Shown here: positions 23,504 through 34,673 of the stretch, piece by piece
Numbering within the stretch: the stretch's first letter is position 1
Layout of the letters: every line of letters begins with the position of its first letter
Assembly (NCBI GenBank): GCA_001600175.1
Contig: BCJC01000001.1
Location: 682,001-746,000, forward strand
DNA from: Erythrobasidium yunnanense
Taxonomy: Eukaryota; Basidiomycota; Cystobasidiomycetes; Erythrobasidiales; Erythrobasidiaceae
DNA length: 64,000 nucleotides
Direction: 5' to 3'
Notes under the pieces: generated by a model
Database searches by the model: none
The model's input: the letters and a program-made list of their open reading frames with translations, nothing else
Told to the model about the DNA's origin: nothing
Program-made: the position numbers and the translations under genes

Positions 23504-24454
23504 TGCGAATTGTGGGGATACTTGCGTCTCCAGTCTCGCCTGTTGCTAGCCCAAGTCAGTATTGGAAATGCAAGGCTTTGCTGCCGAGACATGACGTATC
23601 ATACCTCCCCTGACATGGGTCCGCGATAGCCTTGTAATTGACAATGACAGGACATGATGTACAGGTGGAACGGGAGAACGCAGAGGGTGAGAGAGATGGA
23701 GAGGAGATGGAGGCCGGGAGGAAGAAAGGAAGGAAAAGAGAGGAAGGGAGAGAAAGCGTACTCTTACCCTTATTCACGGGCCTGTATGTCAGCGGACCTA
23801 TGCACTGCTCTGAAACGGCTCGAGAGCTTTTGAGCGTTTGCGAGCGAGAACCAAGCCAGTCATCGTCAGGCAGCAGCAGCATAGTCAGCCAGATGGGTTC
23901 GTCAGCTGGCACCAGTAAAGTGCAGTAAAGTGTCCCTCATGCTTCTCCGGGATCCTTTGTTTTCATTCGAAATATTGCAGGTTGGTTCTGCACCATGAAA
24001 CGCCGGTGAGCGAGAGCTGCAGGAAATGGTAAGCAGCACCCATCAGTGAGGAGAAGCCAAAGTTGAACACCTTTTGTACTCGTACAATTCGTTGCCTTGC
24101 GTTTCCATCCAGGTCGTCCCAGTCTCGACGCCAGCAGGCCCGCCAAAGCGAGTAGGCATCAAGGCTGCAGACTGGCAGCACAGGCTCGATGAAGTCGACG
24201 TGAGCAAGGCGTGAGTTGCGGCTCACCTAAGCTCTTCACCATCCCTCGTCCCTCCCTCGCAAGATGAAAATACTATAAAATACGAAGTGGGAATCTCTCC
24301 AAGGCTCTAATTAAGCCATTGACGAGTTACAGTATTACTTCTATGTTTCTGAACACTCTCACTACCCTCCTCGTCCTCCTCATCTCGGAATTGGCGGACA
24401 AAGCGCTGATTTTGCTTTGCTTTCTGCGCATAAAGTGACCTCAACTCGCTCGTC
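23504..24454. other. Divergent intergenic region (CHAT copy 2 / GID8)
   Basis: About 950 bp. It contains the second purine-rich tract near 23665-23757. No RNA gene or credible frame was recognised. Confidence 0.4.
23665..23757. repeat. Purine-rich low-complexity tract upstream of CHAT copy 2
   Basis: A GA-rich plus strand (GGAAGAAAGG-type repeats) lies 160-250 bp before the ATG of copy 2, at a similar distance and orientation as the tract before copy 1. Confidence 0.5.
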
Positions 24455-25416
24455 ATGGATTACCTCGTCGTCGAAGGCTACAAAGAAGCAGCTGAGAACT
24501 TCGCAAGAGAGTCTGGAATGGGGCCTCGCGTAGACTTCGAAAGTATCCATAGTAGGATGACTATTCGCAATGCTATACATCGAGGAGACATTGTCGATGC
24601 CATCGAGCGTGTCAATGACATGAATCCAGAGGTGAGCCATGCTTCTCAATATCCCTTCATCGCCGCCTTTTTCTCCAAGGATTAAGAACACAATGCACCA
24701 CTCTCAGCTTGAGCAGGTCATTTCCTTCTGCTTATGGCGTGGGAGATGACCGACAGCAAAGGCCAAGATGAGGAACAAGAGATACAACCAAACCATAATC
24801 ATTCATGAGCACCCAACCCTTCCTCGTTCACTAATTTCCCAAGAATTGCAAACAAAGAGCTTCGACTGACTCTTAATGCGCTCAGATCCTCGACAACAAC
24901 CCCTCGCTATACTTCCATCTTCAGCAACAGCGCTTGATCGAGCTTATTCGCCAAAAGAAGGTCGATGAAGCATTGTCATTCGCGCAGGAAGAGCTGGCAC
25001 CCCGAGGAGAAGAGCATCCCGAGTTTCTATCCGAGTTGGAGCAGACGATGACGCTGCTAGCCTACGACGTCGATTTGTCAGCTGTAGACGCTGCGGCAGC
25101 AACTTCCGCTATGGGCGAAGGAGCAGAAGCCGAAAGAGAGCCCGAGGCCGACTTCATTGGCGGTGCGCCAGCATTCATCTCCACTCTCCTCCATCCCTCA
25201 CATCGTCAAGCTACGGCAGCCCAAGTAAACGCTGCTATTCTCACCTCACAATCACACGGCCCTACTCCCAAACTTCCAAACCTTTTACGCATGCTAGCAT
25301 GGGGCGAACAGCTCCTTGGTGAGCGTGCTGATTTCCCGACTCTTGAAGTACAAGTCAAGCCTGCGACGAAAGATAGTGCAACTGTAGCAGGTAGTCACGA
25401 TGTAGCGATGTCCTAG
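24455..25416 (+). CDS. GID8: Gid8, LisH-CTLH scaffold subunit of the GID/CTLH ubiquitin ligase
   Basis: Exons 24455-24631 and 24886-25416 give 235 residues. MDYLVVEGYKEAAENFARES is the LisH motif, MTIRNAIHRGDIVDAIERVN with LIELIRQKKVDEALSFAQ is the CTLH region, and LLAYDVD followed by QVNAAILTSQ is the CRA domain. Gid8 is the scaffold of the GID E3 ligase that degrades gluconeogenic enzymes in fungi. The bases just before the ATG would read SDLNSLV, resembling the sequence before LisH in homologues, so a short upstream exon is possible but I could not define one. The intron is long for this window (254 nt). Confidence 0.88.
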
Positions 25417-25626
25417 CACCTGAACCGATCTCCGTTCTGTTCTGTTGTTGTTAACAATACATGGAGTATGTGAAACTGTTCTGACTAGCTCTGGCGCGTC
25501 TGCCTGACGCTTTACCCTGTGTGTGTGCCTGACTTGACCTTGCCACTTCTTGCCTTCCTCAGAGCTCTCGACACGTCCAGACATCCTTTCCTCTCTACCA
25601 ATCTACCTTCTACCTGATCCAACGAC

Positions 25627-26722
25627 ATGGCCGCTGAGATTCCAACATTCAAGCTCGTCCTCGTAGGCGATGGAGGCACTGGTGAGGGAGCAAAGGCATC
25701 AAGGGAGTCAGCATCAGGAAACTGAGGGAATCACGGCCAAAACCCCAGGCAAAACCACTTTCGTCAAGCGTCATTTGACTGGAGAATTCGAGAAGAAGTG
25801 TACGTCCAACTTGCTACCGCGTTTGGACGCCAGTAGAAAGGCGACCTCGCGAAAAAACATGGCAAAAGGGCTGACTTTGGTGTGTGATTGCTCTGCAGAC
25901 ATTGGTGAGCTGGCATTTACACGCATATGAAGACATGCAAGAATATAGAAGACGGGGACTCGCGCTAACTCACGACTCGCTCGCTGCAATCAGCTACTCT
26001 CGGTGTCGAGGTCCACCCTCTTCGGTGAGCGAATGCCCACGCACGACAATCCAGCACTACGACATACTGACAAGATGCATGCATGGATCAGATTCCACAC
26101 CAACTTTGGCGAGATCTGCTTCAACGTCTGGGACACAGCAGGTCAAGAAAAGTTTGGAGGACTCCGAGATGGATACTACATCCAGGGACAGTGCGGTATC
26201 ATCATGTTTGATGTCACCTCGAAAATCACATACAAGAACGTACCCAACTGGCACCGAGACTTGGAGCGCGTTTGCGAAAACATCCCCATCGTGCTTTGCG
26301 GAAACAAGGTCGACGTGAAGGTCGGTCCTCAGCGGCATGAACCCCAAGATGAACATACCATATTGAAGCATATGCTTGTGATTACTGCAGGAACGCAAAG
26401 TCAAGACTGGAGCAGTCACTTTCCACCGCAAGAAGAACCTGCAATACTTCGAGATTTCCGCCAAGTCAAATTACAACTTCGAAAAGCCTTTCCTCTGGCT
26501 GGCACGCAAACTGGGAGGGTGCGCTACACATCCATCCGTTCTCTCATTACGACCTGCGGCTGATTCGATTTGCGTAGAAACCCCGCCCTCGAGTTTGTAG
26601 CTGCTCCAGCTCTCGCTCCTCCCGAGGTACAGGTCGACCAAGCACTCATGGAATCCTACCAAAAGGAGCTCCAGGACGCAGCAGCCGCCCCTCTGCCCGA
26701 CGAGGAGGATACCGACATCTAA
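25627..26722 (+). CDS. GSP1: Ran GTPase (Gsp1/Spi1 type)
   Basis: Seven exons (25627-25681, 25749-25799, 25899-25904, 25994-26024, 26092-26320, 26391-26518, 26578-26722) give 214 residues. G1 is GDGGTGKT (residues 14-21), switch I contains [15 protein letters not shown]3 is [17 protein letters not shown]4 is NKVD, G5 is [14 protein letters not shown]. The Ran-specific acidic tail is present (LPDEEDTDI), slightly different from the usual DEDDDL. Ran drives nucleocytoplasmic transport and spindle assembly; Mtr10 at 13.4 kb is a receptor of this system. Exon 3 is only six bases (T|AC ATT G|CT) and is needed to complete the invariant YIATLG. Confidence 0.95.
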
Positions 26723-27074
26723 GGCGACAGAGGCCCTCTCCCGTCTGTTCAATCGCTTCCCTGCCTGCGCATCTGCTACAACAGCGCACGTTGTTCAAAT
26801 TAGAGCTTCTTTTTCATGCCTCTCCTCCCTTACCGATACCTCCTTAGTATTACGACATGCGTGAAACGTCGATACGGTTAGACAGCCGTTCACTTCGACG
26901 ATGTCCTCTGCTTCTTCCCCCTCTCTTACTTGCTGACTGCCTGATGAACCTCGTTATAATAGTATTGAGGCCGTCAATCGCAAACCTCTAGACTCTGCCT
27001 GCTGGTCACGATAGAGGCGTTTGTCTATACACGCTACAGATATGCACCGCGTCTACCTATTCCCAAACGCTCAT
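26723..27074. other. Convergent intergenic region
   Basis: About 350 bp between Ran and the shikimate-dehydrogenase-like remnant. Nothing is recognised. Confidence 0.3.
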
Positions 27075-27782
27075 CTATGATGCCGAAGCTACCTTCCAGC
27101 CATGCTCAGACGCGAAGCTCTCCATTAATATCCGATCAGGCTGTATCGAAGTCAGCACGATGCTAGACCAGCGGATAAGTCATCTCCCACCTCATTCTTG
27201 ATATCCACGAAACACGGCTTCTCCGGCAACTTCAATGCACCTTCGTCCTTCTCTCCATTCCCCTGTGCCTGATATTTATGCTGAAACAGCGTCTCTGCTA
27301 TCTTCCAGACGTATTCTTCGCGCGGTCCTGATGGCGGGGTGTTGGGTATCGTATTGACGCCTATCACGAGCGGTATAGCCTTTTCTATCAGGTCGTCGAG
27401 CTCGCGTTGGGCCATGCCTGGTGTCCGAAGACCTTGTATGTCTATTGTTTTGTATTCATTGATGAGTGTGTACCTTCAATAACACTCTTAGCATTGTCTA
27501 TCTCGGAGTATACGATATCGCTTACATCTCTTCCGAGTCGCGATTTATCAAGAAGATCAGAGACACGCCCAGCTTATCCAGCGCAAGGACTGCTTTTCTT
27601 GCTCTTCTTCCAGCACCTATAACGAAGCCCGCTACTTTGCCTTTTGCGAAACTTGGTGCGTTCCCGCTTCCTGCTGCTTCTAAGCTGGAATGGAGATCAT
27701 CGTATGTCTTGGAGAAGTCGACTTCTTCCACCGGCTCCGGGTCGCGGTTACGCATCATCATTGCGTACATCTCGAAGGACGT
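27075..27782 (-). pseudogene. Decayed shikimate/quinate dehydrogenase-like (AROM C-terminal) fragment
   Basis: The minus strand contains recognisable pieces of the NADP-binding half of a shikimate-dehydrogenase-like protein: GFVIGAGRRARKAVLALDKL and SLIFLINRDSEE (27522-27770), then IPLVIGVNTIPNTPPSG with WKIAETLF (27152-27415), then ASEHGWKVA near 27090. Pieces between them (SEIDNAKSVIEGLRTPGMAQ) continue in a different frame from LINRDSEE, and no GT-AG or GC-AG intron that I tried joins them. The substrate-binding N-terminal domain is missing; only about 250 bp separate the fragment from the next gene. I read it as a truncated and broken gene copy. It could be a rapidly evolving short gene with unusual splicing. 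Confidence 0.45.
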
Positions 27783-28028
27783 CTATAGTAGTTGTAGAAA
27801 GCAGAAGAAACGCGAAAACTGAAGAAGAAGCCGGAAAGCCTTGCATTTAGGTCACATGTCGGTTCTCGAGAGCCGCGCGACTGTCTCTTTCTCTCTCTTG
27901 AGACGACAGTAATCGCCTTCATGCTAGTTCATAGCGAATAGCTAACAGATTCTCACTGTCACTGCAAAGAAGTAGGAAGGTCGACCTCGCTTGCTTTCAA
28001 GCTGATTCCGTCCTGTCATTCCATCGAT

Positions 28029-28812
28029 ATGAAGCTTCTTCCACGCGCACAAGTCATTTCAAGCATCAAGACCTATGTCCTACCATCCTACCGCGACTTC
28101 CCCAACTCTGAGATCCACAAATTGCCTCTGGTCATCCTTCGGCCTTTCGAAGATCCAGATCATCTGAAGCCAGATGAGATAGAAGACCTGCTCAGGCAGA
28201 ACAGTGTACAGCCTGCTTGGAGATACGGAATGTTAGTCGCCAAGCGTAGAGGTGACAGCCGCCGATACAGGCCTGCTGGCTTCTTTTTGAGCTGACCTAC
28301 TCTCGTCAATTCATCTCCAGGTTTTCCTTTGACCATTTCCACAGTAACACACACGAGGTGAGGCTGCTGACCCAATGCCCGCCTTCTTATCTCGTTCTTC
28401 AACGATCCTCTACCGCGTCATCCGGCTGTCTCGCTTCAGAACGGTGTCTGAAGCTAGGCAACGCGTAGCTAAGGCTTTCTGTCATACTTCTTTACAGATC
28501 CTTGTACCGTATCAAGGCGAAGCGCAACTTTCATTCGGACACCACTCTTCACCGGATGCCGTCAAGCACCATGCAAAGCCTGGCCATGTCTACATCCTGC
28601 CAGCTGGCGTGTCACATCGGTCACTGAGTAGTTCTAGTGACTTTATGATGGTAGGCTCGTACCCTTCCGGGTCTTCCAACTGGGACAACTGCAAAGGGGA
28701 CCATGCATCCTCGAAAGACAAGACGTGGAAGTCAGTCGAGGAGCTGGGTAAGAAGGAGAACTGGCCTGTCAAGGATCCTATCTATGGATGTCCTTTCGAC
28801 TTTTGGAAGTAG
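28029..28812 (+). CDS. YjlB-type cupin protein
   Basis: Exons 28029-28231, 28321-28357 and 28498-28812 give 184 residues. The cupin signature is visible across the splice junctions: FSFDHFHSNTHEILVPYQGEAQL (first motif, with two His and a Glu as metal ligands, split here by intron 2) and GHVYILPAGVSHRSL (second motif, with the fourth His). SDFMMVGSYPSGSSNWDNCKG is typical of the YjlB subgroup, whose members are small single-domain metal-binding proteins of uncharacterised function, probably cytosolic. The upstream start region (PLVILRPFEDP) also fits the subgroup. It is divergent from the dehydrogenase-like fragment. Confidence 0.8.
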
Positions 28813-29011
28813 TCGAGATGATACGTCAGGGCCAGGCTTCCGGGAAGGTGAAGACGCCGTTTCTTGGTCATCAGCAGAACTTGGCAAAAGCAGTGCTGTG
28901 TAGCTTGTATCATATATACGTTGTTGCTACGTTCCTTAGCCTTTTCGGCACTTGTCTTTATCTCACTTCTCACCTAGCTTCGGCTCTGCTTTACGCTAAA
29001 ACTCCTTCATC

Positions 29012-31786
29012 ATGAGTATGCTGGGATTCTGGCAGCAGAAGCGGGATCCTGGCGAGGTTACGCCAAAAGCGAGCAACCATCCTGAGCGTAATCCTTTTGA
29101 AGCATCTCTGGCGAGCTCGACGATGGCTACTGTAGGGTCTATCGGGTCGAGTTCTGGTACTGCTGGGCGCAGTTCTGGCGTACATTCCCGCAAGAACAGC
29201 GCAGCTTCCATACACAGTATTCCAGCTGGAATGCGCACTCCTACATTGCAGAAATCATTCGTACTCCCCGCTGAACTGACGGGAACGACAGCGACGGGCA
29301 GCCAAATGAGCCATCCATCGACGTCGGCTGCTCACTCGCTGCATCAGTCACCGCATGGACAGGCTGGTCATGTAGTAGGAGGGAGTGGGAGAAATACACC
29401 CATCAGAAGCCATTCCCACCAGCTCAGCAACCCTTACCCGGCTCATCACTCGCCCAAGCTTGGAGGTGCTGCTGGTGCAGCGCCGCCCAGCAATGAAGGG
29501 AAACCACCAGACTTCAAGCTCGCAAGACCACCAGATACACACCAGAACTACAGTAATACAAATGCACACTCGTCGCCAAAGAAGCAGCATACAGCTCCCC
29601 CTGCGACGACAACCACAGTTTCCAGAGCCGCAGCTGGTGCTTCGTCAGCAGCAGCGAACACCAATAGAACAGTCAATCCATCATCCACTACTCCAGCAAC
29701 ACCCTCTACCCTTTCCAACACTACGACCTCATCCACTAATTCCAACAATGCGACTTCCGGCTCATCTCGCAAGAGAGGCGACACCGCAACGACCAACCTT
29801 CGGGGCAAGTTGACAGTCAAGATAATGGAAGCACGCACTTTACGCGCTCCATCACGCTATTCACGGCCGTACGTCGTGGCGACATTCGAGCAAAACGAAT
29901 TTGTATCGAGAGAAGCGATAAATGAACACGAGGAAGACGCGACGGGCCAGCCTGTCAGTCCACAGTCTAGTTCAGCTATGAGACAAGGAAGGAATGGGAA
30001 TAATGGATCTGCGAACGATGATATGGAGACGGCGACATACTCGGCTGAGAATCCGGTCTGGAAGCATGAAGTCGCATTGTGCGTGAAGGATCTATGCAGC
30101 GTTCGTGTGGACTATGCTGACTATATTCTCTGCTTGACATATCTTCAGCGACGTCACGGCTGACACTTCGCCTGTCACGGTGTGCATATACGATCGATAC
30201 GAAGGGCAAGAGGAAGCGTTTTTGGGACTGGTGGACATCAAGCCGAGACTAGTACATGGATGGAGTATCGATGACTGGTTCTCGTTGCGCCCAAGAGCAG
30301 ATGAGGAGGTATCAGGAGAAGTTCGCGTTCGCATGCGCTTCGAGCGGTCAGAAGTGAGCTCAGAATGCTTTGACTTGCGCCAACGGTACATTAGCTGACG
30401 TAAGAGTATGTGCAGGTCCGGCGAACGCTACGCGCAGGCGACTTTGAGTTCCTGAAGATGATTGGCAAAGGCACGTTCGGGCGGGTCTTCCAAGTGCGCA
30501 AGAAAGACACAAAACGGATCTACGCCATGAAAGTCTTATCGAAGCGAGAAATCATCGCCAAGAAAGAAGTACAGCACACTATCGGCGAGAGGAAGATCTT
30601 GCAAAGATCGAGCGAGTGCCCATTCCTCTTGGGATTGAAGTTCTCGTTCCAGAGCGAGACGGAACTCTTCTTGGTCATGGACTTCAAGTCGGGTGGAGAA
30701 CTGTTCCATCACCTGCAAAGGGAGGGTCGCTTCACGGAAGACAGAGCTCGCTTCTATGCTGCCGAGAGTAAGTCGCACGAGAGCCTCGTTGCGCCAACAC
30801 AGCTGACACAGATTATAGTCACTCTTGCCTTCGAATACCTCCACAAGTACCATATCGTGTACCGGGACCTGAAGCCCGAAAATATCCTTCTAGACGCAAC
30901 AGGTCATATCGTCCTTTGCGATTTCGGGCTCTCCAAACCCGATCTACCCTCGGACGCATTAACAAACACATTCTGCGGCACGACGGAATACCTGGCACCT
31001 GAAGTACTGCTGGACGATCATGGATACTCGCAAACGGTCGATTTCTGGTCGTTGGGTGTCTTGCTGTTCGAGATGTGCTGTGGATGGTCGCCGTTCTATG
31101 CGGAAGATACGCAGCAGATGTATAAGAATATCTGGTAGGCCGGCTTCTTCTGGGAAGGAAGGATTGCCAGCTGACGATGCTCGACAGCTTCGGCAAGATC
31201 AAATTCCCTCGAGGTGTCATTGGCGATGATGGCAAGCAGTTCGTCAAGGGCGTAAGCTGATACCTTCTCTTCTTGATGCTGGTTCAAGGGCTAATCTTTC
31301 CCTTGCCAGCTTCTGAATCGCAACCCAGCACATCGTCTAGGTTCCAAGCGGGATGCTGCAGAACTCAAAGAGCATGCCTTCTTCCAGATGATAGATTGGG
31401 AGGCATTAGGCGCTCGCCAGGTTGCCGTACCTTTCAAGCCCTTTGTCGATTCCGACGAATCCACATCGAACTTCGATCCAGAGTTTACAGAAGCCGATGT
31501 CTTGAAAGAAGCTCCCAAAGATACCGACTCATACTTTGAAGACAGGGAAGATGCGAGCGGCTGGCTGGACGAGCCGAGTGGACAATATACGCCTGGCGCG
31601 ACGCAGAAACCTGTCCCTATACCAAGCAAAGACCGTGCAGGACTGGATCAAACGGCTCAAGACGCTTTCAGAGGCTTCTCCTACTCTGGCGATGTCGACC
31701 TGCACGACCTGATGAAGCAGGCCAATATGAACGAAGAGGACGAAGATGAGCAGAGGAACGGCAGCGCATACATCATGCGCGACTAG
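29012..31786 (+). CDS. SCH9: Sch9/Sck1-type AGC kinase with C2 domain
   Basis: Six exons (29012-30078, 30149-30353, 30416-30767, 30819-31134, 31188-31251, 31310-31786) give 826 residues. A 260-residue Ser/Thr/Asn/Pro-rich N-terminus precedes a C2 domain (GKLTVKIMEARTL, RPYVVATFEQNEF, WKHEVAFDVTADTSPVTV). The kinase domain has GKGTFGRVFQV (Gly loop), YAMKVLSK (Lys), YRDLKPENILLD (catalytic loop), CDFGLSK (DFG) and TFCGTTEYLAPE (activation loop with the Pdk1-site Thr). The AGC tail ends in the hydrophobic motif FRGFSY, a TORC1 target site in Sch9. C2 plus AGC order is diagnostic of Sch9/Sck1, which couples nutrients to ribosome synthesis, growth and lifespan. Confidence 0.92.
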
Positions 31787-32090
31787 GCGCTCCCCGACAT
31801 CAATGGCAAGCAGTGCTTTTGTCGTCTATACCTGCATGGCGGACCATCCTCCACTAATCTCGCAAGCTATTCCTTGTACAAACTTTTCACCGATTTCCCC
31901 TTTCGTTGGCTTGAGCTCTGTATAGTCGTTCCCAACCTTCCTACGCTTTTCTCCTGTAGTATAAGCATTGAGCTGTTCAGCCTTCCAGTTGGCAGCATCT
32001 ACCTAGCCCCGAACGGCGACTGAAGAAGGCTAGATCCATGAAGTAGAAAAATGTTACGTGTATATACTAGTAGGCAGGAAAACACACGCA
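31787..32090. other. Intergenic region
   Basis: About 300 bp between the kinase and the aminotransferase. No feature was found. Confidence 0.3.
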
Positions 32091-33722
32091 ATGAAACGCA
32101 AAAGTCATGACACATACTCGTACTTTGTACCTCTCTTCTTCTCCGGATTCACCGAAAGCATCGGAGTTGTCGTTCCTACAAAACATCAAAGATGCAAGTC
32201 AAAAGGCATGCTTGACTAGATGAAGCAGCAAGAAGCTGACTGTAGCCTGCAGGAGCATCGTAGAACCGAGTAAAAGCATCGACTGGAAGAACCTCAAGTT
32301 TGCCCTGGCGCCGACGAATGGATACGTCAAATACACCTGGGTTGGTCGAGCCCTGCCCTCCTGCGACGTGCGAACGAGGATATTGAAAGCTTTTTCGTCC
32401 AGAAAACCGGCAGCTGGAACGACGGAGAGCTCGTCAAGGAACCCTATGTCAATCTGCACGTAGCAAGCGTAGCCCTCAATTATGGACAGTCTGTGAGCAC
32501 CCCCATTGCGACCGCTTGCAGCCTCAGCTAACGATGTGCCTGCAGTGCTTCGAGGGAGTGAGTTTGGCTGACTCGGCTTCAGTCATGAGATACCCGGCTG
32601 AAGTCGCAACATAGCTCAAAGCATACAGACACAAAGATGGCTCTGTACGCCTCTTCCGACCTCAAGAAAACGCTGCCCGCATGAATCACTCGGCCTCCAT
32701 CATCAGCATGCCGGAACTGCCTGAAAGCGTCTTCCTGGAAGCTTGCAGGCGATGTGTAGCTGCAAATCTCGAGTTTGTTCCTCCATATGGCCCGAACGGT
32801 AGCGGAGGCTCTCTGTACTGTCGACCGTTATACTTTGGAAGCGGAGGTATGCCCGGACTTCGAAACGTCTTCGCTCACGTCTCTGACTATGTTTTCTACC
32901 TTTACCTCCTCAGGTGAACTGGCACTACTTCCCCCAGACGAATTTACCTTGTGAGGCTCTTCTTTCTTGGTTTTCACAAGCAAGCTGACGACTATACAGC
33001 CTGGTTTGGTGCACACCAGCTGGCTCGCTCTACGGCTCAGCTGGCACAAGTGCTCCCGGAGTCGATGCCTATGTGCTCGACAACTTCGATCGAACGGCTC
33101 CCAAAGGCACTGGATCAGCCAAGCTAGCCGGAAACTACGCCCCAGCATTTGCGCCCATGGTAGCAGCCAAGAAAGCTGGATACCCCATAACACTGCACCT
33201 CGATAGTGCGACGAGAACGCTTGTTGACGAGTTCTCCACCTCGAACTGTCTTTTGCTGTCTTATGAGAACGGCGCTTCGACGGCCGATGAGGATAAGCTC
33301 AAGAAGCCTTCCCTTTTCGTCCCCGCATCTCCATCCATCTTAAAGAGTGTGACCGCAAAATCCATCGCGGAGATTGCTTCCAAAACATTCGGCTGGAATG
33401 TGTCGATTGCACCTGTACCTTTTGCGAGTGTCAAGGTAGGCTGAAACCCCTTACAAGCGTTAGATCGCTTGCTGAAGATGCTGTACAGGAGAAGAAGTTC
33501 GACGAGATCGCTGCTGCCGGCACAGCTGCAGTCATTACGCCCGTGCGCAGCGTAACATACCACGTCAACGAGACAGAGACGGCAAAAGTGGAGATTGGCA
33601 ACGGACAGACTGCAGGACCTGCTTTCATCAAGCTCATGTCAAACCTTACTGGCATTCAGTCGGGAGACGTAGAGGATACTTTCGGATGGCTGTGGCCTAA
33701 AGAGGGGATTCAGCGGCAATAG
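32091..33722 (+). CDS. Branched-chain amino acid aminotransferase
   Basis: Well-supported exons are 32253-32340, 32403-32492, 32546-32557, 32615-32846, 32914-32950, 33000-33435 and 33489-33722; they give about 384 residues from SIVEPSKSIDW onward. The first short exon with the ATG is unresolved: candidates are ATG 32091 or 32107, joined by a weak donor. The fold-IV PLP aminotransferase family is shown by WKNLKFALAPTNGYVKYTW, NYGQSCFEGLKAYRHKDGSV, RPLYFGSGG, GSAKLAGNYAPAF (with the PLP-binding Lys), and the late GTAAVITPV. It interconverts Leu, Ile and Val with their 2-oxo acids. Whether it is cytosolic or mitochondrial depends on the missing start. Exon CFEG is only 12 nt. Confidence 0.88.
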
Positions 33723-33944
33723 ATTAGGTACACCTGCTATCGATTGATGTCCAGGGTAGTAGGCAACAGAGGCTCAAGATAAAGTATCGTCTACGTCTTA
33801 TAGTCAGAAAATGGAAGCATCAGGAGTCTACCGCTTGCAGAAGCGCCGATGTGCGACGTGAGCTTACATTTTCCGAGGGTGCACGCGTTTACGAACATCA
33901 CGGCCCTGACATCACATGAAACTCGGCTTGGTCTGCTTCATTCC

Positions 33945-34673
33945 CTATTTCCAGTGAGGTGTTACAGCGACATTAAGAGGGCAGGTCTTCTTGTGAAGGT
34001 ACCAGTCCTTGATCTGACAGTCTTTGCTGCAATAGAAGGCGAATTTGCAAGCCTTGCACCTTTTGGCAGTGACGGTGCCGCATCCGTAACATCCATGCTC
34101 AGCAGGAGCTCGAACTGGCCTGAAAGCTGGCTTGAACTTGACTCCTGCTCCCGTAAAGATCTCCTCCATGCCATCACCTAGCGTTCTGTTAGGCGGAGGC
34201 TGTGGGGAGAAAACAGGAGGTGTATCTGGAGTTTCCTCTGGCAGTTGCGCAACGACAGCGCGGAAGTGTTCCTTCTCGATACTCTCCTTGCGCTCTTCTA
34301 CCCAGCCATCCGGGTGTTGGGCCGGCCAAATGCAGGCGAGCGCAGGACGATGATGAGCGAGATAGGCTGCCAGGAAGGCCGTAGTGCGCTTGATCCCTTC
34401 CTCACCCTGCCCGACAGGTAAGCATTGCCACAGATAAAGATAATCAATCATAAAGCAGTGTCCAGATCCATCGAGCAGCCTTACAAGGTAGCAGAAGAAA
34501 AGCTCGCCTCGAAAACGAAACATGTATGCGCGGCGAAGTGGTGATCCAGTATCGAGACGATCGTTGTGAAGGATGACAAGCGTTTGAACTACGTCCAAGT
34601 CCTTCTGACTGCGCACGTTGAACGCATAGAAACCAATGTCCACGATAGGTGGTCTGGCAATCGGTGCGGGCAT
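33945..34673 (-). CDS. MYND zinc-finger protein
   Basis: An intronless frame of 242 residues starts MPAPIARPPIVDIGFYAF. The C-terminal 45 residues form a MYND finger: CYGCGTVTAKRCKACKFAFY followed by CSKDCQIKDWYLHKKTC, with the expected C-x2-C, C-x2-C, C-x3-C and H-x3-C spacing. MYND fingers bind proline-rich peptides in regulatory proteins. The N-terminal 190 residues (LVILHNDRL, DYLYLWQCLPVG, HHRPALACIWPA) are unrecognised and may be specific to fungi. No SET domain is present. It is convergent with the aminotransferase. Confidence 0.8.
   Translation of the reverse strand: MPAPIARPPIVDIGFYAFNVRSQKDLDVVQTLVILHNDRLDTGSPLRRAYMFRFRGELFFCYLVRLLDGSGHCFMIDYLYLWQCLPVGQGEEGIKRTTAFLAAYLAHHRPALACIWPAQHPDGWVEERKESIEKEHFRAVVAQLPEETPDTPPVFSPQPPPNRTLGDGMEEIFTGAGVKFKPAFRPVRAPAEHGCYGCGTVTAKRCKACKFAFYCSKDCQIKDWYLHKKTCPLNVAVTPHWK

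Noticed and set aside
23638-23928. Plus-strand frame rich in Glu, Arg and Lys
   Set aside because: It is produced by the purine-rich tract and has no conserved features.
29385-29838. Overlapping frames within the N-terminal part of the Sch9-like kinase gene
   Set aside because: Low-complexity Ser/Thr/Asn coding sequence opens other frames by composition; the kinase frame continues through the C2 domain.
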